A DNA stretch of 64,000 nt from assembly GCA_044508625.1 (NCBI GenBank), contig JBIQHJ010000002.1, positions 1-64,000 of the forward strand, in the 5' to 3' direction. The stretch comes from Castellaniella sp044508625. GTDB lineage: Bacteria; Pseudomonadota; Gammaproteobacteria; Burkholderiales; Burkholderiaceae_B. A model generated the notes under the pieces. The model worked only from the letters and a program-made list of their open reading frames with translations. It searched no databases and was not told the DNA's origin. Each line of letters begins with the position of its first letter. The stretch's first letter is position 1. Made by a program: the position numbers and the translations under genes. This document shows positions 54,335-63,198 of this stretch, in pieces.

Positions 54335-55444
54335 ATGGCGATCGTAGAACTCAGGCACGTGGGCAAGCGCTATCCGGGGGGGCAAGCGCCGGCCGTCGTT
54401 GATTTCAACCTGGTGACCGCGGATGGCGAATTCGTCGTCCTGGTGGGGCCTTCCGGCTGCGGCAAGACGACGACGATGCGCATGATCGCGGGTCTGGAGG
54501 ACCACACCGAGGGCGACATCCTCATCGGCGGCGTGAACGTCAACGGAGTGCCGCCGAGGGATCGCGACATTGCGATGGTGTTTCAGAACTATGCGCTCTA
54601 TCCGCACATGACCGTGAGCGAGAACATGGGATTCTCGCTCAAGCTCAAGAAGTTCGAGAAAGAGGCCATCAAGGAACGGGTGGAGAGCGTCGCCAGGATA
54701 CTGGAGATCGAAAAGCTGCTCGACCGCAAGCCGCGCGAGCTCTCGGGCGGCCAGCGCCAGCGCGTGGCGCTGGGGCGCGCGATCGTGCGCCAGCCGCAGG
54801 TGTTCCTGATGGACGAGCCGCTCTCCAACCTGGATGCAAAGCTGCGGGTGGGCATGCGCGCGGAGATCATCAAGCTGCATCGCAGCCTCGGGGTGACGAC
54901 CTTCTACGTGACGCATGACCAGACCGAGGCCATGACCATGGGACAGCGGGTCGTGGTGATGCGCGATGGCGTCGTGCAGCAGATCGGCGCGCCCAACGAG
55001 CTGTACCAGCAGCCCGCCAACCGCTTCGTCGCCGGCTTCATCGGGACGCCGTCGATGAATTTCCTCCAGGCGAGGCTCGAGGCGGGCCGTGCCGTGGGGC
55101 AGGGGTTCTCCCTGGCGCTCGATGAGGCGGGCGTCCAGGCGGCGAGCAGCCGCCCGGGCGTCTGCGTCGGCATACGGCCCGAGCACCTGCACCTGGCCCG
55201 CGACGGGAATGCCGCCAGCCGGCTGACCGGAACCGTCGAGGTGGTCGAACCGCTGGGGGCGGTGACCCTGATCCAGGTCGGCGTCGGCGCCACGACGCTG
55301 ACGGCGCAGATCGCGCCGGGGCGCCAGGTTTCCATGGGGGACACGGTGACCCTGTCCTGCGAGCCCGAAATGCTGTATTTGTTCGACGCGGACGCGGATG
55401 CGCTCTTGAAAGGCATCCGCCTCGACGACGAGGCGCAAGGCTAG
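54335..55444 (+). CDS. ABC sugar ATPase, UgpC/MalK/MsmX type
   Basis: 369 residues. Walker A GPSGCGKTTTMRMIAG, signature LSGGQRQRVALGRAIV, Walker B VFLMDEPLSNLDAKL, H-loop THDQTEAMTMGQR. C-terminal TOBE domain from about 235. Typical of carbohydrate importers. Confidence 0.94.
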   Translation: MAIVELRHVGKRYPGGQAPAVVDFNLVTADGEFVVLVGPSGCGKTTTMRMIAGLEDHTEGDILIGGVNVNGVPPRDRDIAMVFQNYALYPHMTVSENMGFSLKLKKFEKEAIKERVESVARILEIEKLLDRKPRELSGGQRQRVALGRAIVRQPQVFLMDEPLSNLDAKLRVGMRAEIIKLHRSLGVTTFYVTHDQTEAMTMGQRVVVMRDGVVQQIGAPNELYQQPANRFVAGFIGTPSMNFLQARLEAGRAVGQGFSLALDEAGVQAASSRPGVCVGIRPEHLHLARDGNAASRLTGTVEVVEPLGAVTLIQVGVGATTLTAQIAPGRQVSMGDTVTLSCEPEMLYLFDADADALLKGIRLDDEAQG

Positions 55445-55490
55445 CGTCAGCCAGCCGTGCCCGTCGCCGATCACTTTACCGGAGCTGGAA

Positions 55491-56447
55491 TTGAAGAACC
55501 CGCAACCCTATACGCCACACGGCGTCATCCCCGCCGTCCTGATGCCTTTCAGGGATGATTTCTCGATCGACGAGGCCTCCTACCAGCGGCATGTGCGGGA
55601 CCTGAGCGGCATCCGGGGCGTCACCGCGCTGACCATCAACGGACACGCCGCCGAGGTCCATGCGCTGTCCTTCGATGAGCAAAAGCGGGCGCTGGACCTG
55701 ACCCTGGACGCCGTGGGGGACCGCACGCCGGTCATCTGCGGGGTCTATACCGAGAGCACCTTGCAGGCCAGGCGCCTGGCCCGCATGGCCGAGCGGGGCG
55801 GCGCCAAATGCCTGCTGGCCTTCCCGCCCAACGTGCTGATGTTCCGGGGCGAGGACCGCCCCGAACTGTTCCTGGACTACTACAAGGAACTGGGCGATGC
55901 GACGGGCCTGCCGATCGTGCTGTTCCAGTTCCCGAAGTGGACGGGGCTGCAATTGTCGCTCGATACCCTGGTCGAGGCATGCGAGAGCGTCCCGACGATC
56001 GTCGCCATCAAGGACCTGTGCTCCGAGCCGGCCCTGCACGAGACGCAGATCCGCACCCTGCACGCGCTGCCCCGGCCCGTCAGCGTCCTGACCACCCACT
56101 CCTCATGGCTCATGGGCTCGCTCGCGATGGGGGTCCGCGGCATCATCTCGGGGGCCGGCAGTGTCATCGCCGACCTGCAGGTTGCCTTGTTCGAGGCCTG
56201 TCAGGCGGGCGACGCGGCGCGCGCCGCCGCCGTGGGCGCGCGCGTCTACGCGGCGGTACAGGCCTTCTATGCGCAGCCCTACATCGACTGGCAGGCGCGC
56301 ATGAAAGAGGCCCTGGTGATGCTTGGCCGCCTGCCCGGGGCCCGGGTGCGCCCGCCCTTGAAGGCGATCGGCGATCTCGAGCGGCTTCGCGCCTGGCTCG
56401 ACGAGGCGGGGCTCACGCCCGAGACGGTGTATACCGCTACGGCCTGA
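55491..56447 (+). CDS. DapA-family aldolase/dehydratase with Phe for Tyr
   Basis: 318 residues, TTG start at 55491 with GGAG six nt ahead. (beta/alpha)8 barrel: Schiff-base Lys174 in VAIKDLCSE. The catalytic Tyr of DHDPS/NAL (YNxP) is replaced by Phe145 in LFQFPKW, and the GTTGE loop reads INGHAAE. So it is not a dihydrodipicolinate synthase; a sugar-acid or keto-acid aldolase/dehydratase is likelier. Last gene of the unit; 11-nt overlap with the TetR gene. Confidence 0.85.
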   Translation: MKNPQPYTPHGVIPAVLMPFRDDFSIDEASYQRHVRDLSGIRGVTALTINGHAAEVHALSFDEQKRALDLTLDAVGDRTPVICGVYTESTLQARRLARMAERGGAKCLLAFPPNVLMFRGEDRPELFLDYYKELGDATGLPIVLFQFPKWTGLQLSLDTLVEACESVPTIVAIKDLCSEPALHETQIRTLHALPRPVSVLTTHSSWLMGSLAMGVRGIISGAGSVIADLQVALFEACQAGDAARAAAVGARVYAAVQAFYAQPYIDWQARMKEALVMLGRLPGARVRPPLKAIGDLERLRAWLDEAGLTPETVYTATA

Positions 56448-57123
56448 GCCGGGCCGCCGCGCGCGCGCGGCTGGCCGGCCCGGGCGCCGAGTGCGCGCCC
56501 CCGCTGCCGTAGGCGGCGAGGATCGTTCTCAGGAAGGCCCGATAGATCAGTTCCAGTTGATCGAAGCGCGCCGCGTCCTGCGTGACCAGCCCCGCGCTGT
56601 TGATGATGTTGACCAGAAGGGCGACGACGTCCTCGATCGGCGTGTCCGGCGACAGCTCGCGCCGGTCGACGGCGTTGGAGATGCCGGCCCTGATGATGTT
56701 CGTCATCTCGGAGGCGAAGCCCTGCACCGCGGCGACGCTGCGCGGACTCAGCGCGTCGCTGTCCGCGCGCATCCGCGCCACCAGGCTCCATGACAGGCCA
56801 TGGTCGCCGCCCACGTTGAACTCGTCGTAGCGCTGGCGGTTGAAGGCGATGGTCGCCTCCAGCTTGTGGTCCAGCGAAGCGCCCGTGTCCGTCCAGATCG
56901 ACCGGAACCGCGCCAGGGTGGTCGCCACGTATTCGTCCATGACTTCTTCGACGAGCGAGTTCTTGTTGCCGAAGTGGTAGTGGATATTGGCGCGCGTGGT
57001 GGACAGTGCGTCGGCGATGTCGCCGAAGCTCACGCCGCGGTAGCCATGCTTGATCAGCAGATTGGCCGCGAGCGACTTGATCCGCTGGCGCATGTCGGGC
57101 TGCTTGTTATCGGTCGATTTCAC
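56437..57123 (-). CDS. TetR-family regulator
   Basis: 228 residues. HTH around residues 30-60 (GYRGVSFGDIADALSTTRAN, HYHFGNKNSLVEEVM). Convergent with the DapA-like gene, overlapping its stop by 11 nt. It probably binds the 47765 palindrome. AGTCT/AGACT arms occur at 57212-57224, upstream of its start. Confidence 0.9.
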   Translation of the reverse strand: MKSTDNKQPDMRQRIKSLAANLLIKHGYRGVSFGDIADALSTTRANIHYHFGNKNSLVEEVMDEYVATTLARFRSIWTDTGASLDHKLEATIAFNRQRYDEFNVGGDHGLSWSLVARMRADSDALSPRSVAAVQGFASEMTNIIRAGISNAVDRRELSPDTPIEDVVALLVNIINSAGLVTQDAARFDQLELIYRAFLRTILAAYGSGGAHSAPGPASRARAAARLRP

Positions 57124-57228
57124 TTCGGCACACGACGAGATTTTGCGAATTCATGCATGGGCTGTTTGGTTTCCCGGGCCGGACGCATCCATGGGCCGGC
57201 GGAAAGCAACTAGTCTAGCAGACTGCGG

Positions 57229-57912
57229 TCATGGGCCACGTTTCGCCATTTTCCGCGATTCGCCATTGCCGGGCTGGCCGCGCGTGGTCCGGCGGACGGC
57301 CCTCAGCGTCCCGCTGCTTCCGCCGCCGCAGAAAAACCGGTCGCCCCGATCCGACTCGAGCCCCGAGACGCCGGTTCCCCTTGGCATTTCCAGGCATTCG
57401 ATCACCTCGCCCGTCCCGGGGTCGATGCGCCGGATGTCGCTCGCCTCGTCCTGCCAGGTGGCGTGCCAGAGCTCGCCGCCGGCCCAGGAGACGCCCGTGA
57501 CGAAGCGGTCGGACTCGATGATGCGAAGCACCGCCCCGCTGTCCGGATCGACCTGGCAGATCCTGCGGCCCCGATGCTGGCCGACCCAAAGCGAGCCTTC
57601 CGCCCAGGCCAGCCCCGAGTCGTCGCCGTGCCCGGGCGCCGGGATCGTGGCCAGCACCTCGCCGGTACGGGGGTCGATCTTGAGGATGGAGGCGTTCGCG
57701 ATCTGGAACAGGTGCCTGCCGTCGAAGGCCGTGCCGGCATCCGCCGCGACCTCGAGCGTCCGTACGAGGTCCCCGCTGTCGGGGTCCAGGGCGTTCAGCC
57801 TGCCGCTGGTCGCGAACCAGACCCTGTGGCCGTCGAAGCTGACCCCATGGATGCCGTCGGCTTCGGGAAAGGGGCCATATTCCCGGAGGATCTCGGCTCG
57901 CGTCCGTTTCAT
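57229..57912 (-). CDS. Beta-propeller protein, glutamine-cyclotransferase-like
   Basis: 227 residues. Repeats such as GVSFDGHRVWFATSGRLNAL, GLAWAEGSLWVGQHRGRRI and GVSWAGGELWHATWQ are propeller blades. Resembles YncE/glutamine cyclotransferase-like proteins, without a signal peptide. Starts 10 nt after the HTH gene, so may be co-transcribed. Confidence 0.7.
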   Translation of the reverse strand: MKRTRAEILREYGPFPEADGIHGVSFDGHRVWFATSGRLNALDPDSGDLVRTLEVAADAGTAFDGRHLFQIANASILKIDPRTGEVLATIPAPGHGDDSGLAWAEGSLWVGQHRGRRICQVDPDSGAVLRIIESDRFVTGVSWAGGELWHATWQDEASDIRRIDPGTGEVIECLEMPRGTGVSGLESDRGDRFFCGGGSSGTLRAVRRTTRGQPGNGESRKMAKRGP

Positions 57913-57921
57913 GGCTTCATT

Positions 57922-59141
57922 CTACGTCGGCGCCGGCAGGGCCGGAAGCAGCAGGCTCGTCGGGAAGCCCGGCACGCCGCGCGCCATCCAGCGGCATGCC
58001 CGGCCGCGGCCGCAGGATTCGACCTTGCCGGCCCGTGACAAGGCTTCGAGCGCGCGCTGGACGCTGCGGGTGCCGATGCCCAGCGCCAGGGCCAGCGCCG
58101 AACTGGACCATGCCTCGCCGTCGGCGAGCAGGGCCAGGACGCCGGCGTGGTCGCCATCGGCCGGCGGCGCGAGCAGGGCGACGGACCGCGAGCCGCGCGG
58201 CTCCAGCCGATAGCCTCGCCTCGTCGCCGTCAAGCGGGCCAGCGGCTGGATCATCCTGCGCAGCCGCCCGATCTCCACGCGCAGGCGCGCGCGATGCGAT
58301 TCGTCCATGCGCCGCATCCGGAATGCGCGCGCGATCAGCGCCTCGCGCGCGACGTCCCCGGGCCACGCCTCGGCGAGCATGCGAACGAGCATGAAGATCA
58401 CCGGACGGCCGCCGAGCGCGATGCTCACCCTTCCGGCATGCACCATGCCGCGGCAGGCGTCGACGACGAGGGCCTCCGAGGCCAGAGGGCCTCGACCGCC
58501 GCGAGATCCAGCGTTCGTTCGCCTCCGCGCGTGAGCAGGCGCGCCGCGGGCGCCGCGAACAGGCGCACGGCCTGGCCGACCTCGGCCGCGAGCGCCGGGA
58601 TCCCCGCCGCGCGAGCGGCCGTGCCGGCCTTTTCGAGCGCTGCGCGCGCGGGCCTCGCCTGGATGCGCCGCATCGCGATGCCGGCCGCGACCAGCCAATA
58701 GCCGGCCCTCGACGCCGGCGGCAAGGCGTCGGCATCGAGCGTGCCCAGGGTCCGTTCGGATTCCTCCAGGCGCCCGACCAGAAGGAGCCGCCGGGCCTCC
58801 AGATAGCCGGCATGGGCGGCATTCACGCGGTCGCCGTGGGCTGCGAGCACCGTGCGCGCCGCGTCCAGCGTCTGCGCGAGTCCGCCGAGCTCGCGCGACA
58901 CGAGCGCGATCTCGGCCTCGGCGACGGCGCATCGCGCCCGGGCCGCCGCGTCCTTGGGCCCGAAGGCGCGCGCCGCGCCGCGCAGCAACGCCCGCGCGCG
59001 CGGCAGCTCGCCGAGTTGCGCCATGGCGATGCCGCGCAGCGCGAGCGCAGGCGGATCGCCGCGCAGCGCGACCCGCTTCAAGGCGGCCAGCGGATCGCCC
59101 GCCGCCAGCGCCCGGGCCGCGGATGCGATCAGCGGGTCCAT
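57922..59141 (-). pseudogene. HTH regulator broken by a one-base frameshift
   Basis: The 5' part (59141 to about 58490) encodes an alpha-helical, TPR-like segment beginning MDPLIASAARALAAGDPL. The 3' part continues in the next frame with ASEALVVDACRGMVHAGR and ends in a winged helix (SSSALALALGIGTRSVQRAL). The break is at 58484-58488: one C missing in CTC(C)TGG would restore VEALLASEALVVDA. The first frame stops at 58425. Corrected length is 406 residues, as I recall for relatives. Sequencing error or real lesion cannot be told apart here. Confidence 0.8.
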
Positions 59142-59246
59142 CGGAATCCCGCCATATTTGTCACTCTCGCCAGGCATCTGCGTCGACTTACCATTTCTAT
59201 ACGGCCCCGCGGGGCCTGGAACCAACCATAGATCGGGAGCTGCGAA

Positions 59247-59516
59247 ATGACAACGTCCCCGGCCGCGAGCACGCGGCGCCGATGGAGCCGGCGGGTGCGC
59301 ATTGCCGCCGGGGGTCTCGCCTACGCGGCAGCGCCCGTCTTCGCGTTCATGGCGCTGCTTGCCGCCGGCGATGCCTCCACGGCGCCGCTGTGCGCACCGG
59401 TTCCCGGCCATTCGCCGCTTGGCGGCATGGCCGCGATGTACCTGTTGATGAGCCTCATCCACCTGCCGCCCTGGCTGAGGCTGGCTTCCCGCTTTGGGCG
59501 GACTTTCGACCGATGA
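59247..59516 (+). CDS. Small membrane protein
   Basis: 89 residues with two hydrophobic segments (about 18-42 and 57-75) and a basic N-terminus. GGGAG lies eight nt before the ATG. It precedes the DUF899 gene by 15 nt and diverges from the HTH pseudogene. Function unknown. Confidence 0.65.
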   Translation: MTTSPAASTRRRWSRRVRIAAGGLAYAAAPVFAFMALLAAGDASTAPLCAPVPGHSPLGGMAAMYLLMSLIHLPPWLRLASRFGRTFDR

Positions 59517-59531
59517 TCGAAGGAGAACGCA

Positions 59532-60227
59532 ATGAACCATCCCATCGTTTCCCATGAAGACTGGCTGGCGGCCCGCAAGGCGCTTTTCGCCAAGGAGCGC
59601 GCCATGACCCACGCGCTCGACGCGCTCCGCGCGGAGCGCCGGAACCTGCCCTGGGAACGGGTCGAGAAGCCCTATGTCTTTCAGGGACCTGGGGGCGAAT
59701 GCTCGCTCGGCGAGCTGTTCGGCGGCCGCAGCCAACTCGCGGTCTATCACTTCATGCTGACGCCGGGCTCGGACCATCTGTGTCCGGGCTGCTCGTACAC
59801 CATGGATCACGTCGATGCCGCCCGCCGGCATTTCGAGCATGCGGACCTGGCGTTCGCCGCGGTGTCCCGCGCGCCGGTCCGGCAGATCGAAGCGGCGAAG
59901 AAGCGGATGGGCTGGACCTTCACCTGGGTTTCCTCCGGCGATGGCGACTTCAACTACGATTTCGGCGTGTCGTTCACCGAGGAAGACCGCGCCGCCGGAC
60001 GCGCGGCCTACAATTACGGCCTGACGGCCATTCGCAAGACCCCGGACATGTTCGGCGTCAGCATCTTTGCCAAGGACGGGGCGGGCGATGTCTTCCACAG
60101 CTATTCGACCTATCACCGGGGCACCGAGCTGCTGATGGGGGCCTTCAACTGGCTCGACCTCGCGCCCAAGGGCCGCAACGAGGCCGGCGGCGTCATGGGC
60201 TGGGTCCGCCTGCACGACGAATACTGA
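59532..60227 (+). CDS. DUF899 thioredoxin-fold protein
   Basis: 231 residues. Family motifs HEDWLAARKALFAKERAMTH, HFMLTPGSDHLCPGCSYTMD and GDFNYDFGVSF. CPGC resembles a redox CXXC motif. The family is uncharacterised, cytoplasmic; the tandem HTH + DUF899 arrangement is common in Burkholderiales and suggests regulation by the neighbouring HTH gene. Confidence 0.88.
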   Translation: MNHPIVSHEDWLAARKALFAKERAMTHALDALRAERRNLPWERVEKPYVFQGPGGECSLGELFGGRSQLAVYHFMLTPGSDHLCPGCSYTMDHVDAARRHFEHADLAFAAVSRAPVRQIEAAKKRMGWTFTWVSSGDGDFNYDFGVSFTEEDRAAGRAAYNYGLTAIRKTPDMFGVSIFAKDGAGDVFHSYSTYHRGTELLMGAFNWLDLAPKGRNEAGGVMGWVRLHDEY

Positions 60228-60336
60228 CGCCGGCCCCTCCGGCCGCGGCCCGCCGGATTGCGCTTTGGGGATGCGCGAGCCACAATGCTGTGTTTCGCGT
60301 CCATCGGGCCGCCGCCCCCTCCCGCCTGCGCATGCC

Positions 60337-61707
60337 ATGACTCTTTCCCTCCATCGCTCCAACCGGCCCGATCAGGGTATCGAATCGGCATATGCCTGGA
60401 CCCGGCTGATGATCACGCTGGCGGCGGTCACGATCGGCAACGCCGGCATGTATGCGGCCAGCGTGGTGCTGCCGTCGATCCAGGCGGATTTCGGGGTGGA
60501 CCGCTCGGGCGCCTCGCTGCCCTACGCCATGACCATGCTCGGGTTCGGCATCGGGGGCATCCTGATGGGCCGGCTGTCGGATCGTTTCGGGGTCTTCGTG
60601 CCGCTGGTGGTGAGCGCCCTGTCGCTGGGCCTGGGCTTCTTCCTGGCCGGGACGGCCGAGAGCATCGGCGCCTTCAACCTGATGCACGGGGTGTTCATCG
60701 GCCTGCTCGGGTCCTCGGCCACGTTCGCGCCGCTGGTGGCCGACGCCTCGCTCTGGTTCACGCGCCGCCGCGGCATCGCGGTGGCGGTCTGCATGAGCGG
60801 CAACTACCTGGCCGGCGTGGTCTGGCCGCCGGTGATGCAGCATTTCGTGGGCGAGGCCGGCTGGCGGCCCACCTACATCGGCATCGGGCTGTTCTGCGTG
60901 GCCACCTTGCTGCCGCTGGCGGTGTGCCTGCGGCGCCGCGCCCCGTCCACGGAATTGCCCCTGCCGGACCCGGCCCGGGCCGCCACGCCGGCAGGCTCGG
61001 CAACTCACGCGGGCCCGGCAGGTTCGACGAGGCCGGCAGCCTCGGCAAGCCCGGCGGCCCGCGCCGCATCGGCCGCCCCGGCCTCGCCGCGCGGCGGCTC
61101 CGGCACGGAACGCCCGCTCGGGCTGTCGCCGCACGCGCTGCTGGCGCTGCTGAGCATCGCCTCGGTGGCCTGCTGCGTGGCGATGGCCATGCCCCAGGTG
61201 CAGATCGTGGCCTATTGCAGCGACCTCGGCTACGGCGCGGCCAGCGGCGCCAACATGCTGTCGCTGATGCTGGGGATGGGGATCATCAGCCGGCTGGCGT
61301 CGGGGTGGCTGTCGGATCGCATCGGGGGGCTGCGCACGCTGCTGCTGGGCTCGCTGCTGCAGGGGCTGGCGCTGTGGCTGTACCTGTTCAACCAGGGCCT
61401 GCTCTCGCTGTACGTGGTGTCGGCGCTGTTCGGCCTGTTCCAGGGCGGCATCGTTCCCGCCTATGCGGTGATCGTGCGCGAATACTTTCCCCGGGAAGGC
61501 ACCGGCGCGCGCGTGGGCGTGGTGCTGATGGCATCGCTGCTGGGCATGGCGCTGGGCGGCTGGATGTCGGGCGCCATCTACGACTGGTCGCTGTCGTACC
61601 AGGCGGCGTTCGCCAATGGCATCGCCTGGAACGGCCTCAATGCCGTGATCGTGATTTTCCTGCTGCTGCGCGCCCGTCCGGGCAGGATGCTGCGGGCGGC
61701 GGCCTGA
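60337..61707 (+). CDS. MFS transporter with Ala/Ser/Gly-rich central loop
   Basis: 456 residues, 12 membrane segments, MFS loop GRLSDRFGVFVPL. The cytoplasmic loop between TM6 and TM7 (about residues 205-255) is a low-complexity A/S/G/P insert, from GC-rich repeats at about 60975-61100. ATG 60337 starts MTLSLHRSNRPDQ. Substrate unknown. Confidence 0.87.
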   Translation: MTLSLHRSNRPDQGIESAYAWTRLMITLAAVTIGNAGMYAASVVLPSIQADFGVDRSGASLPYAMTMLGFGIGGILMGRLSDRFGVFVPLVVSALSLGLGFFLAGTAESIGAFNLMHGVFIGLLGSSATFAPLVADASLWFTRRRGIAVAVCMSGNYLAGVVWPPVMQHFVGEAGWRPTYIGIGLFCVATLLPLAVCLRRRAPSTELPLPDPARAATPAGSATHAGPAGSTRPAASASPAARAASAAPASPRGGSGTERPLGLSPHALLALLSIASVACCVAMAMPQVQIVAYCSDLGYGAASGANMLSLMLGMGIISRLASGWLSDRIGGLRTLLLGSLLQGLALWLYLFNQGLLSLYVVSALFGLFQGGIVPAYAVIVREYFPREGTGARVGVVLMASLLGMALGGWMSGAIYDWSLSYQAAFANGIAWNGLNAVIVIFLLLRARPGRMLRAAA

Positions 61708-61756
61708 GCGGCCCTTCCACGCGAGGCCGCGTCGCCGGGCATCCGCGCGCGCGTGC

Positions 61757-61816
61757 CAAAGAGACCCGCCGGATGACAAAGAGGCCGGTCGGATGGCAAA
61801 GAGATCCGCCGGATGG
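61757..61816. repeat. Three tandem 20-nt repeats
   Basis: Copies at 61757-61776, 61777-61796 and 61797-61816 share CAAAGAG and end CGGATG(A/G). They lie in the convergent gap between the MFS gene and the LuxR gene, ending 2 nt before the LuxR stop codon. Confidence 0.9.
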
Positions 61817-61818
61817 CG

Positions 61819-62652
61819 CTACGCCGCTTCGTGCCGGGTCCGATGCTGCGGCCCGGACCGCGGCGAGGCGTCGTCGCCCCCGTCCGAATTGCCGGCCCGC
61901 GCGGCGCGTGTGGCGCGGGAGGCGAGGCCCCATGGCCCCATGGCCGCGTCCCGGCCTGGCGCCTCATGGTTCGCCATGGAGCGGACCTTGGCCATGGTCC
62001 ACCCCAGCGTCGCCCCGCGCGAGATCGCCTTGTAGACCGCGGCGTTCCGGCTGTTGACGTCCAGCCGCTGGTACAGGGCCTCGGCGTGCGCCTTGGCGGT
62101 GGCTGCCGAGATGTTCATGGTCCGCCCCACGGTCTTGATGGGATATCCCTTGGATAGCAGCACCAGGACCTCGTACTGCCGCGGCGTCAGGCCCAGGAGC
62201 TCGGATTCCTCGCTGCGGTCGGGGGCGTGCCGGGTCTCCTTGGGCGCGTCGTCCGCGGCCGGCTTGCGAAACCGCGGGTGCAGCAGGCTGTAGGTGCCGC
62301 CCACCAGCAGCAGGTTCACCAGCGCCCGCAGGACTTCGGGGGTGATCTCGTTCGACACGCAGGTCACCGTCAGCGGCAGCGTTTCGAGGGCCGGCGGATT
62401 CTGGCAGTCGACGATCATCAGGATGGCGGGAGGCTGGTGGTTCCGCTGGATCCAGTCGATGAGATCCATCCGATGCTGGGTGACGCCCGCCGAGATGATG
62501 GCCAGGTCGATGGCCTCTGGATGGAGGGCGCCCTGGGCGGGGTCCGGGATGTCCGTCCCGAGGATCCGATAGCCGGTCTGGCCCTCGGACAGAATGGCGC
62601 AGAGGCTATGGCGGATCAGGGGCAAGGGTTCGATGAGCAGGATGGTTCGCAT
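61819..62652 (-). CDS. LuxR-family regulator, CsgD-like
   Basis: 277 residues. N-terminal receiver-like fold (MRTILLIEPLPLIRHSLCAI) with no phospho-acceptor Asp at the DLAIISAG position, so it is a degenerate receiver as in CsgD. C-terminal LuxR HTH, about 150-215 (LGLTPRQYEVLVLLSKGYPI, then NISAATAKAHAEALYQRL). A poorly conserved tail of about 60 residues follows. Placed beside curli genes, it is probably their activator. Gene symbol not assigned. Confidence 0.8.
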   Translation of the reverse strand: MRTILLIEPLPLIRHSLCAILSEGQTGYRILGTDIPDPAQGALHPEAIDLAIISAGVTQHRMDLIDWIQRNHQPPAILMIVDCQNPPALETLPLTVTCVSNEITPEVLRALVNLLLVGGTYSLLHPRFRKPAADDAPKETRHAPDRSEESELLGLTPRQYEVLVLLSKGYPIKTVGRTMNISAATAKAHAEALYQRLDVNSRNAAVYKAISRGATLGWTMAKVRSMANHEAPGRDAAMGPWGLASRATRAARAGNSDGGDDASPRSGPQHRTRHEAA

Positions 62653-62753
62653 GTCGTTCTTTTCCGTTTATCGAGGCGCGAAGGGGCACGGACGCGGGCG
62701 CATGGGCCCGTGGACTTGCGGCAGGACGTTCGTGATTTATTGGATCGTCCATG

Positions 62754-63089
62754 TCATTTCCGATGATTCGCCGGAGGGCGGGGATTGGGACACTCGAAGT
62801 GGAAGGCCCTGCTGAACGCACCCGTCCCGTAGACGGTGATGTCGATGCCGCAGGAATCCCCGGGGCCGTAGCTGAGCGATACCTGGCCCAGCGCGGTGGG
62901 CACGCCCGCCGCCAATTCGACGGTGCCGCCCTGGCCGATGACGGTCTTGCCGCCCAGCCCCTCGCGGCGCGCGGTGATCCGGTAGCGCAGGGTGGCGTCG
63001 TGCTCGGTCTGGATGTGGGGAACGATGACGGCTGGCTGGGAGCCGTCGAAGGTTTCGAGCCACGCTCGCAAATGGGCATCCGTATCCAT
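62754..63089 (-). CDS. CsgH-like curli accessory protein
   Basis: 111 residues. Beta-sandwich-like: YRITARREGLGGKTVIGQG, LGQVSLSYGPGDSCGIDITV and a second Cys in FHFECP. CsgH/CsgC proteins stop premature curlin fibres in the periplasm, and usually have a signal peptide. Here the best start (ATG 63089 with GGAGG) yields no signal sequence, which is odd. Lies between the curlin gene and the regulator. Confidence 0.65.
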   Translation of the reverse strand: MDTDAHLRAWLETFDGSQPAVIVPHIQTEHDATLRYRITARREGLGGKTVIGQGGTVELAAGVPTALGQVSLSYGPGDSCGIDITVYGTGAFSRAFHFECPNPRPPANHRK

Positions 63090-63198
63090 GGCGGTCCCTC
63101 CTGTGGGGGCGGATAGAGCGATGCGTCAAGAATTCTATTCCAAATCCCCTCCCCGGGGCGAATGAGAATGAATCGCACGCCGGGGAGAGGCCCGTCTT

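Noticed and set aside
55491..56447. Dihydrodipicolinate synthase of lysine synthesis
   Set aside because: Catalytic Tyr is Phe, the GTTGE motif is absent and the context is catabolic.
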